Assembly (NCBI GenBank): GCA_004374725.1
Contig: SOKK01000050.1
Location: forward strand, 1-5,508
Source of the DNA: Patescibacteria group bacterium
Lineage (GTDB): Bacteria > Patescibacteriota > SOKK01
Direction of reading: 5' to 3'
Length of the DNA stretch: 5,508 nt
Shown: in pieces, positions 4,166 to 5,508 of the stretch
How positions within the stretch are numbered: position 1 is the first letter of the stretch
Layout: each line of letters begins with the position of its first letter
Notes under the pieces: model-generated
Seen by the model: only the letters and a program-made list of their open reading frames with translations
The model's database searches: none
What the model was told of the DNA's origin: nothing
Translations under genes and position numbers: made by a program

Positions 4166-5508
4166 CTAGACTCTCCTCGATGAAGAAAAGATATCTTCGC
4201 CCATGTCTCGGCCGCAGTAGCGCATACCTTCTCCGCACTGTTCTGTTGTATAACAAGCCGGTGCAAAGAGATCGCCGAGCTCCGGTCGTCCTGCTGCCTC
4301 AAACCGAGGTATGAGAGCAAGCCGCAACTTCCTTGCCAGCTCCCAAATACTCGACTGAGCACAGAAGCAGGTTCGTTTCCCCTGCTCGTGGATCACGGCA
4401 TTGAAGGATCCTGATTTCTCGAAAACCACTACTGCACCATACAGCGTAAGGACCCGAGCAAGGTTCTGAGGAATCCACTGGGAGATCTCAATCCACTGAT
4501 TCCCGAACTCCTCCAGTTCTTTCTCCAAACCCAATGCCCTAACAATCGGCGGGCAATAGATACCGCCCGTAAACTCGGGTTGGCCCCGGAGAACCATGCG
4601 ATGCCGCTGATCCTGTCCCCAATCGATTAAAGACATCTCCACCCGGGTTTTGATATGGTGGATACTGTTTTCCATGAGATCGGGCTCGAAGTGAAGACGA
4701 TCAACAGGGTGAAGTTGATCACCGGTAGGGATGACGATCTTGCCGATGCCATCTACCGCGATAAGCTTCAGTTTCGGCTGATATTGAATGAAGGCTCCCG
4801 TGAGTTCATTCGGGTTAAGGAAATCCAAGCCGTCATTCTCACTCTTTTTACTAAAAGCAAACCGCAGTGTCGGATCATGCTTTAGAACCAAGCGAGCCAT
4901 TCTTCCGACAACATATTTCATCGGCTCATCCCATGCTACCTGGTGCAAAGCGATCAAAGTTGAGAGGTTGAGCGTGTGATCGAATGCGGTGGGGAAAACA
5001 ATCGGAATTACAACCCGCAGTTGCTCCTGGGCAAATCTCTTTGCGTTCGCCCTGATGTACTTATCGGATGCACGAGGCCGGTCTTTCCGAATGTATTCTT
5101 CGGAAATTGCCGTCGCCTCGTCAATGTGTGACCGGAAAAGACCAATGCATCCCTCGACGTACCTTTGGATTCTCTGCTGTTTCCTTTCCGAAATCTCAGG
5201 CCAAAAGTAGTTAATGTATCTCAAAATCCTCTTAACGGCGCGAGGATCTCGAAACATGTCGATGCAATAGCGCCCGGATCGCTGACAGGAAGAGAGAAAC
5301 TGATGGACGAGGTGGAAACCGAAGCTGATGTTACCGACAGAGATTCCTCCAACGTGGAAGGTGTAAAAAACGCTCTGTAGTGGAGTAGCATGGCCGACAT
5401 CGTAAAGCCTTTTTTTGATGTCGATTCTTTTACCCCACTTAGGCTCTTTACCGTCGTAGCAGGTCTTCGCGCCGTGGGAAATTAAGTTAGCCGGCAATTT
5501 ATTAGGCG
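4166..5508 (-). CDS. Two-domain ThyX-like protein (flavin-dependent thymidylate synthase family), 5' end beyond window
   Basis: The frame is open from the window edge to TAG at 4166-4168. The first possible start inside is a TTG at 5497, but the frame is open upstream of it and the N-terminus looks cut, so I treat the gene as partial (447 complete codons visible). Numbering from the TTG: the first ThyX-like unit has KTCYDG (11-16), HATPLQSVFYTFHVGG (36-51) and VHQFLSSCQRSGRY (64-77), which aligns with the family's RHRxxSxNExSxRY but lacks both arginines of RHR. It continues with EQLRVVIPIVFPTAFDHTLN (158-177) and a helix with WDEPMKYVVGRMARLVL (189-205). The second unit (about 285-430) has QRHRM (297-301), GSFNAVIHEQGKRTCFCAQ (363-381) and a Cys-rich tail (C415, C421, C428). 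Single ThyX proteins are about 220-250 residues, so this is roughly two. ThyX makes dTMP from dUMP using FAD and methylene-folate. The gene is GC-richer (about 53-55% in sampled lines) than tgt or rplJ (30-33%). Activity is uncertain. Confidence 0.75.
   Translation of the reverse strand, partial: PNKLPANLISHGAKTCYDGKEPKWGKRIDIKKRLYDVGHATPLQSVFYTFHVGGISVGNISFGFHLVHQFLSSCQRSGRYCIDMFRDPRAVKRILRYINYFWPEISERKQQRIQRYVEGCIGLFRSHIDEATAISEEYIRKDRPRASDKYIRANAKRFAQEQLRVVIPIVFPTAFDHTLNLSTLIALHQVAWDEPMKYVVGRMARLVLKHDPTLRFAFSKKSENDGLDFLNPNELTGAFIQYQPKLKLIAVDGIGKIVIPTGDQLHPVDRLHFEPDLMENSIHHIKTRVEMSLIDWGQDQRHRMVLRGQPEFTGGIYCPPIVRALGLEKELEEFGNQWIEISQWIPQNLARVLTLYGAVVVFEKSGSFNAVIHEQGKRTCFCAQSSIWELARKLRLALIPRFEAAGRPELGDLFAPACYTTEQCGEGMRYCGRDMGEDIFSSSRRV

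Noticed and set aside
4117..4314. Plus-strand open frame beginning at the rplJ -35 region
   Set aside because: It covers a terminator stem and the 3' end of the ThyX-like gene in antisense; composition is Arg-rich shadow.
4655..5380. Several plus-strand open frames opposite the ThyX-like gene
   Set aside because: All are antisense to a well-supported frame and none has a ribosome site or recognisable domain.

Overview
The window looks like a piece of a small, AT-leaning bacterial chromosome. The gene content and protein styles suggest a Candidate Phyla Radiation (Patescibacteria, possibly Microgenomates-like) organism. The hints are a very Lys/Glu-rich ribosomal stalk protein, a two-domain ThyX-type protein, weak or absent Shine-Dalgarno sites on several genes, and an unrecognised short conserved-looking protein at the left edge. 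This assignment is an inference; there is no rRNA or other decisive marker here.

Layout (all genes on the minus strand except one). From the right edge leftward in transcription order: a 5'-truncated ThyX-like protein (5508 to 4166) ends at an intrinsic terminator (4118-4146). A strong promoter follows at once (TTGACA / TGT-TATACT, 4089-4116). It drives a roughly 100-nt leader with the hallmarks of the L10 leader RNA and its attenuator, then rplJ (L10, 3980 to 3462), a 119-bp palindromic REP/MITE-like element, and rplL (L7/L12, 3307 to 2723), which carries an unusual N-terminal extension of about 70 residues. A bidirectional-looking terminator (2665-2704) separates rplL from the only plus-strand gene, a three-helix membrane protein of unknown function (2329-2649). 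Divergent from that gene is tgt (2249 to 1125). After it come a Nudix hydrolase with its own promoter embedded in the tgt 3' end (1072 to 587) and an unrecognised protein (564 to beyond position 1).

How it works together: rplJ-rplL form the ribosomal stalk operon, and its leader is the best-supported regulatory RNA in the window. In B. subtilis the L10-(L12)n complex feeds back on the same kind of leader by transcription attenuation, and the mutually exclusive hairpins needed for that are visible here. tgt acts in queuosine tRNA modification, the Nudix protein in nucleotide hydrolysis, and the ThyX-like protein in thymidylate (dTMP) synthesis. The ThyX-like gene is clearly richer in GC than its neighbours and may have arrived by transfer.

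No gene-free stretch exceeds 300 bases. The two largest gaps, 3981-4165 and 3308-3461, are filled by the terminator/promoter/leader and by the palindromic element. I saw no tRNA, rRNA, CRISPR array or transposase.
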